DNA of 6,445 nucleotides from Flavobacteriales bacterium UBA4660. GTDB lineage: Bacteria; Bacteroidota; Bacteroidia; Flavobacteriales_D; Sanyastnellaceae. This document shows, in pieces, positions 1 through 6,445 of the stretch (its first letter is position 1; each line of letters begins with the position of its first letter). The DNA is taken from positions 1 through 6,445 of the forward strand of contig DHLU01000067.1 in NCBI GenBank assembly GCA_002405435.1, written 5' to 3'. Both the position numbers and the translations under genes were made by a program. The notes under the pieces were generated by a model. It had not been told where the DNA came from. It was given only the letters and a program-made list of their open reading frames with translations, and made no database searches.

Positions 1-34
1 TATCGGCCTGGAGGAATAGGATTTCAGCAGTCCT

Positions 35-238
35 TTGGTCTACCCGAATCCCTGCGTTGGAGAAATATTTGTCGATACTACCGGGGCCTATGCACTCTAT
101 GATGCCAGCGGAAGGGAAGTTTTTAGCGGCATACACCCTGATCGCCTCGAGGCTATTGAGGTCTTCGGCCTCAGGGAAGGATTTTATATATTGAAAATCA
201 ATGAAATAAGAGTCCCGTTTTTGCGGTTGAGTCACTGA
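35..238 (+). CDS. T9SS type A C-terminal sorting domain, 3' end of a gene entering from the left (possibly broken)
   Basis: This is the C-terminal sorting domain that directs proteins through the type IX secretion system of Bacteroidota to the cell surface or medium; it is removed after export. Visible hallmarks are the entry motif VYPNP, the central strand YALYDASGREV, and the late LREGFYILKI strand followed by a short tail ending at TGA 236-238. The domain is far too short to be a full gene and should be the tail of a large secreted protein whose body lies left of the window. The same frame upstream reads IGLEE, then TAG at 17-19, then DFSSP before the YPNP motif. IGLEE-type sequence is common just ahead of such domains, so the stop seems to interrupt one original frame. 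The TTG at 35-37 is only the first possible start after that stop and is unlikely to be a real one. The cause may be a nonsense mutation, a frameshift or an error near a contig end. Domain identity is secure; intactness is doubtful. Confidence 0.6.
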   Translation: MVYPNPCVGEIFVDTTGAYALYDASGREVFSGIHPDRLEAIEVFGLREGFYILKINEIRVPFLRLSH

Positions 239-251
239 GTTACTGCTATGG

Positions 252-436
252 GCGCAGTGGTGCGCAATACACAGACAGAAAAGCCCCCGAATAAGCAGAA
301 ATACCTCGTATATTCGCGCCCCCAAACCGGAAAATCCGGAGGCCAGCCCCAGTACATTCCCGGGGCTGGAAAACCCAAATAACCGCTCCTGTCTCAAGGA
401 ATGGCGGAGAAGGCGACGGCCCGGCACGCGACAGGA
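252..436 (+). promoter_or_regulatory. Structured region upstream of rpsA, candidate leader with several hairpins
   Basis: Four inverted repeats lie in the 220-bp gap before rpsA. They are GCGCA/TGCGC at 252-256/261-265 (4-nt loop), CCGGA/TCCGG at 327-331/335-339 (3-nt loop), a perfect 8-bp stem CCAGCCCC/GGGGCTGG at 343-350/362-369 (11-nt loop), and TCCTGTC/GACAGGA at 387-393/430-436. None is followed by a T-run, so they are not standard intrinsic terminators. In E. coli the rpsA leader folds into hairpins without a good Shine-Dalgarno site and is the target of S1 autoregulation. A similar role here is inference from position and structure. Alternatives are a factor-dependent terminator of the upstream gene, or chance pairing for the weaker stems. 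No transcription start can be assigned, so it is unknown which hairpins are in the rpsA transcript. Confidence 0.35.
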
Positions 437-458
437 TACAAAACACAAACCCTCAGCC

Positions 459-2468
459 ATGGCTGAAACAAAAAGAACAAAGGCCGAAGAAGAGGCCGAT
501 CTGAACCTCCAAAACGAGGAAACTGCAGCACCGGAAGAAACGGTGACAGAAGTTCCGTTAGTCGAAGAAGAAAAAGTGGAGGCAGAAGAAGTCATCGAAG
601 TGTTTTCCACAGCAGATGACGCAGCATTCCTCACTCCGACAGGAGAATTTAACTGGGACGCATACGAAAGAGAAGGCAAAGGCAACGCGGAGGAACGCGC
701 GCGCTATGACGAATTGTATGAGCGCACCCTTTCAACCATCAACGAACATGAAGTCGTAGAAGGCACCGTGGTGCAGGTGGGTAAGAAAGAGGTGGTCGTC
801 AACATCGGTTACAAAAGCGAAGGTGTGATTCCGGTGACCGAATTCCGTTACAACCCCGATCTCGCCATAGGGGACAAAGTGCCGGTTTATGTAGAACAGC
901 AGGAAGACAAAAACGGTCAGCTCCGTGTTTCCCATAAAACAGCCCGCGTATTCAGCGCATGGGGTCTGGTGAACGCTGCGCTCGATAGCGGCGAAATCAT
1001 CAAGGGCGACGTGAAATGCCGCACCAAGGGTGGTCTCATTGTCGATGTGTTTGGCATTGAGGCCTTCCTTCCCGGCTCACAAATTGACGTGAAGCCTATC
1101 CGCGATTACGACATCTACGTCGGCAAACAGATGGAGTTGAAAGTGGTGAAGATCAACGCCGAATTCAAAAACATCGTTGTATCGCACAAGGCGCTTATTG
1201 AGGCGGAGATTGAAGAGCAGAAGAAGCAAATCATGAGTGGCCTCGAGAAAGGTCAGGTACTGGAGGGAGTGGTGAAGAACATCACCTCTTATGGTGTATT
1301 CGTTGACCTCGGCGGCGTAGACGGACTGATTCACATCACCGACCTCGCCTGGGGACGTATTTCGCACCCTGAAGAAATCGTCAAACTTGATGACAAGATC
1401 AACGTGGTTATTCTCGACTTTGATGATGAGAAAAAGCGTATTGCCCTCGGTTTGAAACAACTTTCAGCCCACCCATGGGATGCGCTGGCCGATACCCTCG
1501 AGGTAGGCAAGAAGGTTCAGGGCAAAGTGGTATTGCTTCAGGACTATGGCGCTTTCGTAGAAGTAGCCCCCGGCGTAGAAGGCCTGATTCACGTCTCAGA
1601 AATGAGCTGGAGCCAGCACCTGCGTTCTGCGCAGGACTTCCTCAAGGAAGGGGATATTGTGGAGGCAGTCATCATCAACATTGACCGTGACGCCCGCAAA
1701 CTCTCACTGGGTCTCAAACAACTGAAGCCGGATCCATGGGAAAGCATCGAAGACCGTTACCCGGTTAACTCGAAGCACAACGTCATTGTGCGTGCCTTTA
1801 CCAATTTCGGAATTTTCTGTGAGCTGGAAGAGGGCGTAGACGGCCTCGTGCACATCAGTGACCTCTCCTGGAATAAGCGCATCAAAAACCCGGGTGAGTT
1901 TTGCCAGATCGGCGATAAACTTGATGTGGTAGTACTCGAGTTGGATAAGGAAAACCGCAGGATTAGTCTCGGCCACAAACAGCTGGAGGAGAATCCGTGG
2001 GATGTTTTCGAAACCGTATTCAGCGAAGGCTCACGTCACCAGGGTACCATTGTGCGCAAGGAAGGTAGCACCGCTGTGGTAGCACTTCCCTACGGTGTTG
2101 AAGGCTATGCCCTGTCGCGCATGTTGAAGAAAGCCGACGGCTCTGCGGCCCGTGTAGACGAGACGCTTGAGTTTGAAGTGGTGGAATTCAACAAGAATGC
2201 CCGTCGCATCACTGTTTCCCACACCCGCACCTTCCAAGCCGAAGAAGACGCGCCCAAGGTGGAAGCCGGCGCAAGAAAGGGTGGAAGGAAAGGCGGCGCT
2301 CCCCGCGAAGAAGGCACCCACAGCGACGCTGTTAAGGCCATCAACGCACAGGTGGAACGCACCACGCTCGGTGACCTCAGCGCACTCGCTGACTTAAAAG
2401 AGAGTATGGACGCCTCCGAAAGCAAGGCTAAAAAAGACAAAAAGGATGAGGGCAGTGCAGAAGAATAA
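459..2468 (+). CDS. rpsA: 30S ribosomal protein S1 (bS1)
   Basis: This protein binds mRNA on the small ribosomal subunit and helps load it for initiation, which matters in a phylum that uses Shine-Dalgarno pairing little. The 669 residues hold six S1 (OB-fold) repeats, roughly at 97-161, 179-245, 264-335, 349-421, 436-508 and 523-590. Repeats 3 to 5 are the most canonical, each with a G-x-F-V/C-x-L/V core, a G-L-I/V-H-I/V-S/T motif and a GLKQL or GHKQL end, followed by PWD/PWE linkers. Residues 1-95 form a Glu-rich acidic extension. The tail 591-669 is charged, with a Lys/Arg/Gly patch (KGGRKGG) and the LGDLSALADLKE segment typical of Bacteroidota S1, then a Lys/Glu-rich end. The length fits Bacteroidota S1 and exceeds the 557 residues of E. 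coli. The ATG at 459 is chosen because it begins the acidic N-terminus; no Shine-Dalgarno sequence lies near it. An intrinsic terminator follows the stop, so it is probably transcribed alone. Confidence 0.97.
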   Translation: MAETKRTKAEEEADLNLQNEETAAPEETVTEVPLVEEEKVEAEEVIEVFSTADDAAFLTPTGEFNWDAYEREGKGNAEERARYDELYERTLSTINEHEVVEGTVVQVGKKEVVVNIGYKSEGVIPVTEFRYNPDLAIGDKVPVYVEQQEDKNGQLRVSHKTARVFSAWGLVNAALDSGEIIKGDVKCRTKGGLIVDVFGIEAFLPGSQIDVKPIRDYDIYVGKQMELKVVKINAEFKNIVVSHKALIEAEIEEQKKQIMSGLEKGQVLEGVVKNITSYGVFVDLGGVDGLIHITDLAWGRISHPEEIVKLDDKINVVILDFDDEKKRIALGLKQLSAHPWDALADTLEVGKKVQGKVVLLQDYGAFVEVAPGVEGLIHVSEMSWSQHLRSAQDFLKEGDIVEAVIINIDRDARKLSLGLKQLKPDPWESIEDRYPVNSKHNVIVRAFTNFGIFCELEEGVDGLVHISDLSWNKRIKNPGEFCQIGDKLDVVVLELDKENRRISLGHKQLEENPWDVFETVFSEGSRHQGTIVRKEGSTAVVALPYGVEGYALSRMLKKADGSAARVDETLEFEVVEFNKNARRITVSHTRTFQAEEDAPKVEAGARKGGRKGGAPREEGTHSDAVKAINAQVERTTLGDLSALADLKESMDASESKAKKDKKDEGSAEE

Positions 2469-2489
2469 GCACCGTCTTTCGTAATACTG

Positions 2490-2523
2490 AAAACGCCCTG
2501 GAAACAGGGCGTTTTCGTTTTCT
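2490..2523 (+). terminator. Intrinsic terminator of rpsA
   Basis: A perfect 11-bp stem (AAAACGCCCTG at 2490-2500 with CAGGGCGTTTT at 2505-2515) closes a GAAA tetraloop at 2501-2504 and is followed by T-rich sequence (TTTTCGTTTTCT). It begins 22 bases after the rpsA stop codon. The GC-rich core, stable GNRA-type loop and T-tract are textbook features. The A-run on the 5' side makes the element nearly symmetric, so it could also act in the opposite direction, though no gene converges on it here. It separates rpsA from the receptor operon. Confidence 0.92.
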
Positions 2524-2713
2524 GTCCAACGCAGGCGGAGAATCCCGGCAAGGGCCTTTGTTGTATTACTAAAAAGTTAATCCAGCGTTAGGTTGTAGTA
2601 TGGATGATGTTACCGAAATCCGATTTATTGTTCAGCTAATCATAACGTACCCGAGGGGGAAGGGCGGTTCACGGAATTTTAGCTTCGCAGCCTACTCTTA
2701 TCTTCTCTAAAGT

Positions 2714-5700
2714 ATGCGTGTAATCCTTTCCCTGTTGCTGCTTTCAGTCACCTCAGTATGCCTGTCACAAAGTGTCATTAAGGGCAAGGTGACCGATGAA
2801 CTGGGACAGCCCGTGGCCTTTGCGGCTGTTACAGTAAAGGATATAGCGGGTCTTGGCTGCAATACCAATCTCGATGGAGATTACCAGTTGAAATTACCGG
2901 ACAGCAATCCGCACACCCTAGTCGTTCAATACCTGGGATACGAGAACGTTGAGTTTGAAGTAGCGCCTTCACCGGGTGAGACCCTGATCCGGAATGTTGA
3001 CCTTATGCCGGAAGCCGTGGAAATCGGTCCGGCGATCGTTGAGGCCAAGGCCAAGCGCTCAAATGACAATTACATGGAAAAGATGAAGCAGAAGGCGCCG
3101 GTGAGCATGGACTACATCTCTCAGGCTACCATCAAGCGCACAGGTGATTCCAATGTGCGGGACGCGGTCAGGAGGGTACCGGGTGTTTCCACGGTAGGCG
3201 GTTTTATTTCGGTTCGTGGACTCGCTGACCGGTATATCAAGACTACCGTGAATGGTTCTCGGGTGCCTACGCTTGATCCCTTTACCAATAACATCAAGTT
3301 GGATATATTTCCTTCAGGACTTATCGATAACCTCATCATAACCAAGAGCGAAACGCCTGATCTTCCGGGTGACTGGAGCGGGGCTTTTCTTTCTATTGAA
3401 ACCAAGGACTATCCTGACGAACTGGTGGTAGAATTCAGCACCTCGTTTGGGTACAATACACAAGCCTCCTTGCGCAATATCGTGTCTTCGGTCAGAAGCA
3501 GTAGTGACTTCTGGGGATTCGACAACGGATACAGGGAAATTCCTGATGGGGTGCCGGTCGGACAGGAAATCTATCCGACACCGGTTACCAATCCGACGTA
3601 TTACCAGCAGTTTCAAGCGCTGGGGCTGGAAAGTTTTCTTAATGGCTATGGCATTACTGACCAGACCAACATTGAAGAAGGGGACATCTTTTATCAGGTG
3701 GCGATGAGCGAACTCGGCCTGATGGGGCCGGCCCAGTTTTACGACCACCAGGCTATCAATGCGGCCATTGCTGAATATCAGTCCGTTTACGGTCCCTCAT
3801 TCTTTGAGTACTTCAATAGAGACCTCGCACGTTACAGCCAGTCTTTTGCCAATAACTGGTTCACCATACAAAGGCAGGCTCCCCTAGACATGAGCAACAG
3901 CATTACGATCGGCAATGAAGTTACCTTTCTTAAGCGGAAACTGGGTTTTATGGTGGGATTGCGCAGGAGCAACAACACCGTTTTTGATCCGGTATCCATC
4001 ATCAGAAGAACGAACGCGGTCCCTGAATATGTACCCACGCTGGAGTTCCCTGCTCCTGATGCAGATGAATTGTTGCTCGACCAACAGGTGAGCACCGAAG
4101 TATATGGATGGAGCGGACTGCTGAATCTGGCTTACCAGCTCAGCCCTAACTGCAACATCGGTTTTGTGGTGATGCCTAATTTTATTGGTGAAAACCGGGC
4201 ACGAAAGTACCAGGGCAGAGACGGGGTAACCAGTCCGCAGGAAACCCTGTATGGCGAGGATCAATACTACGAGGAAAGGCGCCAGATGATTTACGAGGCC
4301 AAGGCTGAATACCTTATTCCGAAATCTTCTACGCGCATTGAGTTACACGGCGCCTTTACAGACGGTCTCAGAAATGTGCTCGACTTTCGCGATATGCAGT
4401 ACGTCTATGATGCACTGGACAGTGTTTACCAGGTGCAAACTTCATTCTCTCCCGACCGCCGCTTCAGGTACCTTAATGAAGACCTGCTCGATACGAGGCT
4501 GTCGGTAGAGCATCCGCTTAACGAAAAGACGAAACTCAAACTTGGCCTTGCTTACCAGCGCAATGAGCGCAACAGTTCCCAGGTAATGTACAGCATGCAG
4601 GGCGTCGGTGGTTCCATCATTCAGGGCGCCGTTGAGAACATATTTGCGCCTGAGCGCTTTTCCATCGAAGGCAAACAGGGGTTTGACCTCTTTTATCTCA
4701 ACGGATCCACTTTCCTCGATAACGATATCGGTATAAGCCAGGTTTCTGCGGCCTATGCAATGACCGATGCGCAGGTAACACCGAAACTCAGGGTGGTAGG
4801 AGGATTGCGGTTAGAGAAAACGGATATGATCGCTGATATTGAGCGTTATTACCAGGCCGGACTTGATCCGAATGCCGAAGAACGCGTTAACATCGGTGGT
4901 GTGAAGGCCAAAGCAGGTTTGGTAGATACACTCAACGTGCTTCCCAGCGTAAACGTGATCTATACCCTGTCATCGAGTGAAAACAGGCTTTCTAATTTCA
5001 GAATAAATTATTTCCGTTCGCTGGCCCGTCCCAGTTTCCGGGAGTTATCAGCCGTATCGCTTGAGGACTTTGAATTCAGGAACCGGATCCAGGGAAACCC
5101 GTCACTCAAAATGACCGATGTAAACAACATTGACCTCAGGCTTGAGAATTATTATGCATCCGGAGCCAACCTGTCAGTGAGTGTGTTTTACAAGCAGTTC
5201 ACCAACCACATTGAATTGCTGAAGGTTCCCGGTGGCATCGACTTTACCTGGCAGAATGCAGAGGACTCCCATGTACTCGGGCTTGAAGTAGAAGGAAAAA
5301 TACCGATTACAGACGCGCTGGATGCCAGGGTCAATGTATCCCTCATCTACTCTGAAACCACCGTCACGGTGCCTGTGAGAGAAACCCGGCCCATGTTTGG
5401 GCAGGCGCCGTGGATTGTCAATGGCATGCTCTCCTATTCACCTGATACCCTGGGCTGGAACCTGAGCGCTTCATACAATGTGCAGGGGCCGAAAATTGCG
5501 GTGGTGGCAAACAGCGGAGAAGCTGAGCCTGATATTTATGAGTTACCCAGGCACATGCTCGACCTTAACATTTCCAAAAAATTTGGAAAACACTACACAT
5601 TAGGATTCCAGGTGCGCAATGTCTTCAATGCTCCGCTCCGCAGGACATACCGATTCGATGCAGGTTGGCTGCTCGATTTCGACAGGTTTGTGTACGGACA

Positions 5701-5734
5701 GAATTTTGTACTTAATTTTTCGTACGCGCTATGA
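2714..5734 (+). CDS. TonB-dependent outer-membrane receptor with N-terminal carboxypeptidase-regulatory-like domain
   Basis: This is an outer-membrane active transporter that imports a ligand using energy passed from the inner membrane by TonB-ExbB-ExbD. The 1006 residues start with a signal peptide (hydrophobic LSLLLLSVTSV core, likely cleavage after about residue 18, before Gln). Residues 21-98 are a carboxypeptidase-D-regulatory-like beta domain (GKVTDELGQPVAFAAVTV, then TNLDGDYQLKLP and LVVQYLGYE), typical of Bacteroidota receptors. The plug spans about 115-235, with DAVRRVPGVST, the ISVRGLADRY motif at 165-174, VNGSRVPTLDP, and FPSGLIDNLIITKSETPDLPGDWSG. The rest is a beta-barrel; late markers are ARPSFREL, GNPSLKMTDVNNIDLRLENYY and a RNVFNAP segment near the end. 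It ends in SYAL rather than the usual terminal aromatic residue. No SusD-like gene is adjacent and the SusC/RagA signature is not evident, so I would not call it SusC. Substrate unknown. No Shine-Dalgarno site precedes the ATG, which is set by the signal peptide. A secreted-protein gene follows closely. Confidence 0.93.
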   Translation: MRVILSLLLLSVTSVCLSQSVIKGKVTDELGQPVAFAAVTVKDIAGLGCNTNLDGDYQLKLPDSNPHTLVVQYLGYENVEFEVAPSPGETLIRNVDLMPEAVEIGPAIVEAKAKRSNDNYMEKMKQKAPVSMDYISQATIKRTGDSNVRDAVRRVPGVSTVGGFISVRGLADRYIKTTVNGSRVPTLDPFTNNIKLDIFPSGLIDNLIITKSETPDLPGDWSGAFLSIETKDYPDELVVEFSTSFGYNTQASLRNIVSSVRSSSDFWGFDNGYREIPDGVPVGQEIYPTPVTNPTYYQQFQALGLESFLNGYGITDQTNIEEGDIFYQVAMSELGLMGPAQFYDHQAINAAIAEYQSVYGPSFFEYFNRDLARYSQSFANNWFTIQRQAPLDMSNSITIGNEVTFLKRKLGFMVGLRRSNNTVFDPVSIIRRTNAVPEYVPTLEFPAPDADELLLDQQVSTEVYGWSGLLNLAYQLSPNCNIGFVVMPNFIGENRARKYQGRDGVTSPQETLYGEDQYYEERRQMIYEAKAEYLIPKSSTRIELHGAFTDGLRNVLDFRDMQYVYDALDSVYQVQTSFSPDRRFRYLNEDLLDTRLSVEHPLNEKTKLKLGLAYQRNERNSSQVMYSMQGVGGSIIQGAVENIFAPERFSIEGKQGFDLFYLNGSTFLDNDIGISQVSAAYAMTDAQVTPKLRVVGGLRLEKTDMIADIERYYQAGLDPNAEERVNIGGVKAKAGLVDTLNVLPSVNVIYTLSSSENRLSNFRINYFRSLARPSFRELSAVSLEDFEFRNRIQGNPSLKMTDVNNIDLRLENYYASGANLSVSVFYKQFTNHIELLKVPGGIDFTWQNAEDSHVLGLEVEGKIPITDALDARVNVSLIYSETTVTVPVRETRPMFGQAPWIVNGMLSYSPDTLGWNLSASYNVQGPKIAVVANSGEAEPDIYELPRHMLDLNISKKFGKHYTLGFQVRNVFNAPLRRTYRFDAGWLLDFDRFVYGQNFVLNFSYAL

Positions 5735-5769
5735 TCACCGACCGATACAACGCCTTAAGAAATACAACT

Positions 5770-6445
5770 ATGCAGCGATGGATTTTTCGAGCCCTCGTTT
5801 CGCTCGGGGCAATCAGCTGTGCGGGAACTACGGTTGCCGCCCAAAACGATATAGAAGGGGTATCTGTGGAGGTGTATTACATCAGTGATGAAAATGATGC
5901 GACTGATACAGACGGCGGTATCCTTCAAGCCGGCACATATACCTACAGGGTTTTCATTGACCTGCTGCCGTGTTCACGGTTAAGGGCATTGTACGGCGAT
6001 GAGAACCACGCTGTTACATTCTCCAGCACAGAGATTTTCTTTAACAATGAAGACCGGGGGAAAGCCTATGGCTTTGAAATCGATGAGGGCCGCATTGATG
6101 AAAATACCGTGGCCATCGATTCATGGCTGACCCTTGGTGCTGCTACACGCGCCCATTTCGGAGTGCTGAAGTCGGAAGACCCGGATAGTTCCGTTGTGGG
6201 AGGCGCCAACAATGACGGCGGAAGCAGCGGAATAGCGGACGGCCTGCTTTCCAACACAGATGAATTGATGGGGATACCACTGGTGGAAAAAGACGGTCTG
6301 TTCGAACGGGTAGATACCTTGCTTGACGATGTGGTCATAGCAGGCGACAACCCATCCGCAATCCTGGATGATGCTTCCACTGGCAGTTCTTTTTCAAGCA
6401 ATGCGATGCCCCTGCTCATAACGGAAGGCATACCAGGTTCTGAGG
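5770..6445 (+). CDS. Secreted protein of unknown function, 5' part only (runs off the right edge)
   Basis: The frame is open from the receptor's end to the window edge with no stop, giving 225 residues of a longer protein. From the ATG at 5770 it begins with a clear export signal: positive MQRWIFR, hydrophobic ALVSLGAIS, and a probable signal peptidase I site VAA before Gln25. Cys17 sits in a poor lipobox (AISC), so a lipoprotein is less likely. An alternative ATG at 5731 overlaps the receptor stop as ATGA and adds 13 polar residues ahead of the signal, so 5770 is preferred; its upstream bases are A-rich, as usual in this phylum. The mature part is acidic (ISDENDATDTDGG) with beta-strand-like stretches (TYTYRVFIDL), a FFNNEDRGKAYGFEID segment, and a Gly/Asn/Ser-rich stretch GGANNDGGSSGIADG at 144-158. 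I do not recognise a named domain. It resembles the N-terminal part of large T9SS-exported Bacteroidota proteins, but the C-terminus that would show a sorting domain is missing. It is probably cotranscribed with the receptor, 35 bp upstream. Confidence 0.8.
   Translation, partial: MQRWIFRALVSLGAISCAGTTVAAQNDIEGVSVEVYYISDENDATDTDGGILQAGTYTYRVFIDLLPCSRLRALYGDENHAVTFSSTEIFFNNEDRGKAYGFEIDEGRIDENTVAIDSWLTLGAATRAHFGVLKSEDPDSSVVGGANNDGGSSGIADGLLSNTDELMGIPLVEKDGLFERVDTLLDDVVIAGDNPSAILDDASTGSSFSSNAMPLLITEGIPGSE

Noticed and set aside
10..15. GGAGGA as a Shine-Dalgarno sequence for the sorting-domain frame
   Set aside because: It is about 20 bases from the TTG at 35, too far for normal spacing. It lies within the IGLEE coding sequence, and this phylum rarely uses such sites.
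309..316. TATATTCG as a Bacteroidota -7 promoter element (consensus TAnnTTTG)
   Set aside because: It matches all but one fixed position, but no TTTG lies at the expected -33 distance, so it is not enough to call a promoter.
246..446. A 66-residue open frame on the - strand upstream of rpsA
   Set aside because: Its composition is Pro/Arg/Gly-rich and shaped by the inverted repeats. It has no recognisable domain and covers the likely rpsA leader, so it is most likely chance.
2105..2551. A 148-residue - strand open frame over the 3' end of rpsA
   Set aside because: It lies antisense to rpsA and runs through the rpsA terminator. The Ser/Ala/Leu-rich product follows from the complement of Lys/Glu/Ala-rich codons.
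2557..2560. TTTG as a -33 promoter element for the receptor gene
   Set aside because: No acceptable TAnnTTTG element lies about 19-21 bases downstream; the tetramer alone is expected by chance.
2616..2626. Short palindrome AAATC-C-GATTT upstream of the receptor as an operator
   Set aside because: The arms are only 5 bp and do not extend. A palindrome of this size is plausible by chance in a 190-bp gap, and no regulator is encoded nearby.
6066..6431. A 121-residue open frame on the - strand near the right edge
   Set aside because: It is the antisense shadow of the secreted-protein gene, whose + strand frame has a signal peptide and coherent protein-like composition. The - strand product is Ser/Pro-rich and featureless.

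Overview
The window reads as a piece of a Bacteroidota genome of moderate GC. Four things point there: a type IX secretion (T9SS) C-terminal sorting domain, a TonB-dependent receptor with an N-terminal carboxypeptidase-regulatory-like domain, a ribosomal protein S1 with a long acidic N-terminus, and start codons with no Shine-Dalgarno sequence near them. I cannot place it below phylum with confidence. All the genes I can support are on the + strand.

Layout. (1) Positions 1-238 hold the 3' end of a gene entering from the left. It encodes a T9SS type A sorting domain (YPNP motif), but an in-frame TAG at 17-19 lies just before the domain. (2) Positions 239-458 are non-coding and rich in inverted repeats: 252-265, 327-339, 343-369 and a long-range 7-bp stem 387-393/430-436. 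They lie directly upstream of rpsA and may be its regulatory leader. (3) Positions 459-2468 are rpsA, coding for ribosomal protein bS1 with six S1 repeats. A strong intrinsic terminator follows at 2490-2523. (4) Positions 2524-2713 are non-coding; I see no convincing promoter or RNA gene there, though a promoter for the next gene is expected. (5) Positions 2714-5734 encode a complete 1006-residue TonB-dependent outer-membrane receptor. (6) From 5770 (or 5731) to the right edge runs an open frame with no stop, encoding a secreted protein I do not recognise. It follows the receptor within 35 bp with no terminator between.

How the genes work together. rpsA is a housekeeping translation gene closed off by its own terminator, so it is a separate transcription unit from the receptor. 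The receptor and the secreted protein look like one operon: an energised outer-membrane transporter plus an exported, acidic protein that could be its cell-surface or substrate-handling partner. The receptor has no SusD-like neighbour inside the window, so it is not a visible SusC/SusD pair. The substrate cannot be read from the sequence. The most interesting points are the receptor/secreted-protein pair, the structured rpsA leader, and the stop codon that separates the sorting domain from its cargo protein.
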